Source: Flavobacteriales bacterium (GTDB lineage: Bacteria; Bacteroidota; Bacteroidia; NORP154). Taken from it: a stretch of 26,089 nucleotides of DNA. The notes beneath the pieces were generated by a model. The model searched no databases, was not told the DNA's origin, and saw only the letters and a program-made list of their open reading frames with translations. Location of the stretch: NCBI GenBank assembly GCA_012965625.1, contig DTSC01000298.1, forward strand, positions 1 through 26,089, given 5' to 3'. The position numbers and the translations under genes were made by a program. Below are positions 24,159-26,089 of the stretch, in pieces (the first letter of the stretch is position 1; each line of letters opens with the position of its first letter).

Positions 24159-25298
24159 TTAGCCAATTGATTTTAAAGTCTCGACAACATACACAAAATC
24201 TTCTTCATTCATCCGATTGTGTAGGGGGATGGCCATAGAGCAATCATTTGCCGTTTTGGCATTTGGATAGTCGTCTGGGGATAAACCATATTTTTCTTTA
24301 TAATAATTAAGCATATGGACTGCATGAGTGCCAGGTCTCGTACTTATACCCTTTGCTTGAAGGATTTCCATTATCTCATTTCTTAGATGAGGTGATTTGG
24401 ATTCATCAATAAGCAGAACATAAGATTGCCATCCATGATTATAATTATTATCTACTTGTGGAGTTGCAATCCATTCAATTGCAGAAAGTTCATGTTCATA
24501 GTATTCAGCCCATTTCTTCCGTTCGTTTATAAAAATATCTAGCTTTTTTAATTGCTCAACTCCAATAGCACCCTGAAGATCTGTCATTCTATAATTGAAC
24601 CCCAGAATATTAAAATCAGGAAGAATAAAGGGTTTTGGACCATGATGACGCTGTTCTTCAGAAACAGCTGCGCCATGATTTCTTAGCATGTCTATTTTTT
24701 CAGCATAATTAGAATTGTTAGTTGTTACCATTCCTCCTTCTCCTGTAGTTATTGATTTTCTGGGATGAAATGAGAAACAACCAAAATCACCCAATCCACC
24801 TGCAGGGATACCCTTATAACTGGCTCCAGCAGCACAGGCTGCATCTTCAATTAATGGAATTCCATTAGCTACTTCCTTAATTTCGTCCATATTAGCACAT
24901 AGACCAAATAAGTGTACAGGAATAATTGCTTTAGTTTTATCTGTGATCCTATGGCCTATATCTTTAGGATCTATATTAAATGTACTTAGTTCAATATCCG
25001 TAAAAATAGGTGTTGCGCCACAGTATAAAACCACATTTGCAGTTGCTATCCATGTAAAGGCAGGCACAATAACCTCATCACCTTCCTTAATGTTTAGGGC
25101 TATAAGTGCTAAATGTAATGCGGTTGTTGCACTCGTACAGGCAAGAGCGTGTTTTACATTATGTCTTTCTGCAAATGAAGTCTCAAACTCCTTTACTTTT
25201 GGACCCTGGGTTACCCATCCGCTATTCAAGGGCTCTTTTAAAGATTGCCATTCATCTTCTCCAAGGACAGGTTGAGAGATATAAATATTTCTTTTCAC
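24159..25298 (-). CDS. DegT/DnrJ/EryC1/StrS family sugar aminotransferase
   Basis: A 379-residue PLP-dependent aminotransferase that puts an amino group on a keto nucleotide sugar. Lys181 in H-P-R-K-S-I-T-T-G-E-G-G is the Schiff-base lysine; Asp152 in I-E-D-A-A contacts the pyridine nitrogen; the family start S-x-P-x-L-G-E-D-E is present (residues 8-17). It is the first gene of the minus-strand operon and begins with GTG (25296-25298), as the next upstream in-frame codons run into a stop. Products are probably 4-amino or 3-amino sugars; the exact sugar is not readable. A 4-dehydratase or acetyltransferase partner is not in the window. Confidence 0.9.
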   Translation of the reverse strand: MKRNIYISQPVLGEDEWQSLKEPLNSGWVTQGPKVKEFETSFAERHNVKHALACTSATTALHLALIALNIKEGDEVIVPAFTWIATANVVLYCGATPIFTDIELSTFNIDPKDIGHRITDKTKAIIPVHLFGLCANMDEIKEVANGIPLIEDAACAAGASYKGIPAGGLGDFGCFSFHPRKSITTGEGGMVTTNNSNYAEKIDMLRNHGAAVSEEQRHHGPKPFILPDFNILGFNYRMTDLQGAIGVEQLKKLDIFINERKKWAEYYEHELSAIEWIATPQVDNNYNHGWQSYVLLIDESKSPHLRNEIMEILQAKGISTRPGTHAVHMLNYYKEKYGLSPDDYPNAKTANDCSMAIPLHNRMNEEDFVYVVETLKSIG

Positions 25299-25400
25299 AA
25301 TCTTCAGTTATAATAAGTAATTAAAATTTTATAGCAAGTATAAACTTTTGTTAACATCGGGATTGTCCTTCATTCATAAATCCAAGGCATATGAAAATAT

Positions 25401-25418
25401 TATATTTGCGCAAATATA
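25401..25418. promoter_or_regulatory. Perfect 18-bp palindrome holding two divergent -7 boxes
   Basis: TATATTTGCGCAAATATA is its own reverse complement and contains TATATTTG (TAnnTTTG) on both strands. On the plus strand the RNA start would be near 25415, 14 nt before the CotH-like start codon; on the minus strand near 25404, about 105 nt before the aminotransferase start. It may be a shared divergent promoter, an operator, or both. No -33 TTG is seen at the usual spacing on either side. Confidence 0.45.
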
Positions 25419-25428
25419 GTTTTAAGAT

Positions 25429-26089
25429 ATGAAATCCTTTGCTTTTTGGTCCATTTTATGCCTGTTTTATGCCTGTACTTTGGATAACAATTTAAAAACT
25501 ATCGATAGCCCAAATGCTCCTATAAAGGTTTTAATAAATAAACCCGAACTTGAGAAGTTACAATTAAAGAGGACCGAAGCGTTAAATGTCGGCAAGCTAT
25601 TTAAAGGGAAAAACGATTGGGTAAGTGCTTTAATTACACATGAGGACAAATCTATTAGAGCTAAGGTAAGACTAAAAGGAGACCTTAGTGATCATTGGCG
25701 TCATGAAAAAGAATGGTCACTTAAAGTAAAACTTGATGGTGATAAGAGTATATATGGAATGAACAGGTTTGCCTTGCAACGACCATCAACAAGAGGGTTT
25801 TTAAATGAATGGTATCTTCATAAACTCCTTTCATCTGCTGGATTAATTGCATTGAAATACGATTTTATAGAAATTTCGATTAATGGTGATCTGCTGCCAG
25901 TTTATGCAATTGAAGAAAATATTCATAAGAACCTTCCGAATAGGCACAATAGAGGAAAAGGTGTCTTGTTTAAATTTAATGGTGACTTCTATTGGAGGCA
26001 CAAGCCTGGTTTGGCTACTAGTTTTTATGGTGCCAGAATAACTCCATTTCAAGAGAAAAAGGTTAAAAAGGATCAAGTCTTGTTAAATT
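25429..26089 (+). CDS. CotH-like lipoprotein, 5' part (runs off window)
   Basis: 220 codons in frame from the ATG at 25429 to the window edge, with no stop. The N-terminus is a lipoprotein signal (F-W-S-I-L-C-L-F-Y-A-C) with Cys16 as the likely lipidated residue. The rest resembles the start of CotH-like kinase proteins: R-L-K-G-D-L-S-D-H-W (81-90), W-S-L-K-V-K-L (96-102), G-M-N-R-F-A-L-Q-R-P-S (110-120), F-L-N-E-W-Y-L-H-K-L-L, then I-N-G-D-L-L-P-V-Y-A-I-E-E-N-I (151-165), which matches the I-N-G-x-Y-x-G-V-Y-x-x-x-E pattern of CotH. Catalytic residues of the kinase would lie further on. It is divergent from the polysaccharide operon and may act on it or on another surface product. Confidence 0.6.
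   Translation, partial: MKSFAFWSILCLFYACTLDNNLKTIDSPNAPIKVLINKPELEKLQLKRTEALNVGKLFKGKNDWVSALITHEDKSIRAKVRLKGDLSDHWRHEKEWSLKVKLDGDKSIYGMNRFALQRPSTRGFLNEWYLHKLLSSAGLIALKYDFIEISINGDLLPVYAIEENIHKNLPNRHNRGKGVLFKFNGDFYWRHKPGLATSFYGARITPFQEKKVKKDQVLLN

Noticed and set aside
25467..26076. Minus-strand reading frames opposite the CotH-like gene
   Set aside because: The plus-strand frame runs unbroken for 220 codons with a lipobox and CotH-like motifs; the antisense frames are shadows.
1..26089. Mobile elements, CRISPR arrays, tRNA or rRNA genes
   Set aside because: No transposase, integrase, regular repeat-spacer pattern or tRNA cloverleaf was recognised on either strand.

Overview
The window comes from a low-GC member of the Bacteroidota, most likely a free-living or marine lineage of the Cytophagales/Flavobacteria type. 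Four proteins end in type IX secretion (T9SS) type A sorting domains. Promoters match the Bacteroidota -7 box TAnnTTTG, in one case with TTG 19 nt upstream. A 6S RNA lies directly after zapA, and there is a DUF3078 fragment and a CarboxypepD_reg-domain protein. All of this rests on reading the sequence; no database search was run.

Layout. (1) 1-5583: mostly envelope and secreted proteins. These are a lipoprotein followed by the start of a DUF3078 protein (minus strand), a two-gene unit of a C1 (papain/PepC-like) peptidase and a CarboxypepD_reg protein, a secreted endonuclease I with a T9SS tail, a T9SS-tailed He_PIG-like protein, and a DUF4442 hotdog protein. (2) 5730-10106: a TPR plus double SPOR-like protein; then a cobalamin riboswitch (about 7009-7208) with a candidate terminator, controlling a lone T9SS-tailed beta-propeller that resembles the surface B12-binding protein BtuG; then an intrinsic terminator, a thioredoxin-type arsenate reductase, and an Ig-like T9SS protein. 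(3) 10110-13028: an M23 metallopeptidase divergent from a cell-division unit (coiled-coil protein, zapA, 6S RNA). (4) 13106-25298: a Wzx/Wzy-type surface polysaccharide cluster. A Wzz-like chain-length regulator is on the plus strand. Convergent to it are nine tightly packed minus-strand genes, transcribed in the order DegT aminotransferase, AsnB-like amidotransferase, two SAM methyltransferases, a GT-C-like membrane protein, Wzx flippase, Wzy polymerase, GT4 glycosyltransferase and WecG/TagA-type GT26. (5) 25429-end: the 5' part of a CotH-like lipoprotein, divergent from the polysaccharide operon, with a perfect 18-bp palindrome in between.

How the parts work together. The polysaccharide genes form a nearly complete Wzy-dependent assembly line: sugar amination, amidation, methylation, glycosyl transfer, flipping, polymerisation and length control. 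No initiating phosphoglycosyl transferase and no outer-membrane Wza-like exporter are in view, so the locus either continues past the window or uses genes elsewhere. The most unusual unit is the riboswitch-controlled beta-propeller: it suggests vitamin B12 capture at the surface by a T9SS-delivered protein rather than by a lipoprotein. Two start sites were moved downstream (M23 peptidase, coiled-coil protein) because promoter boxes overlap or follow the longer starts.
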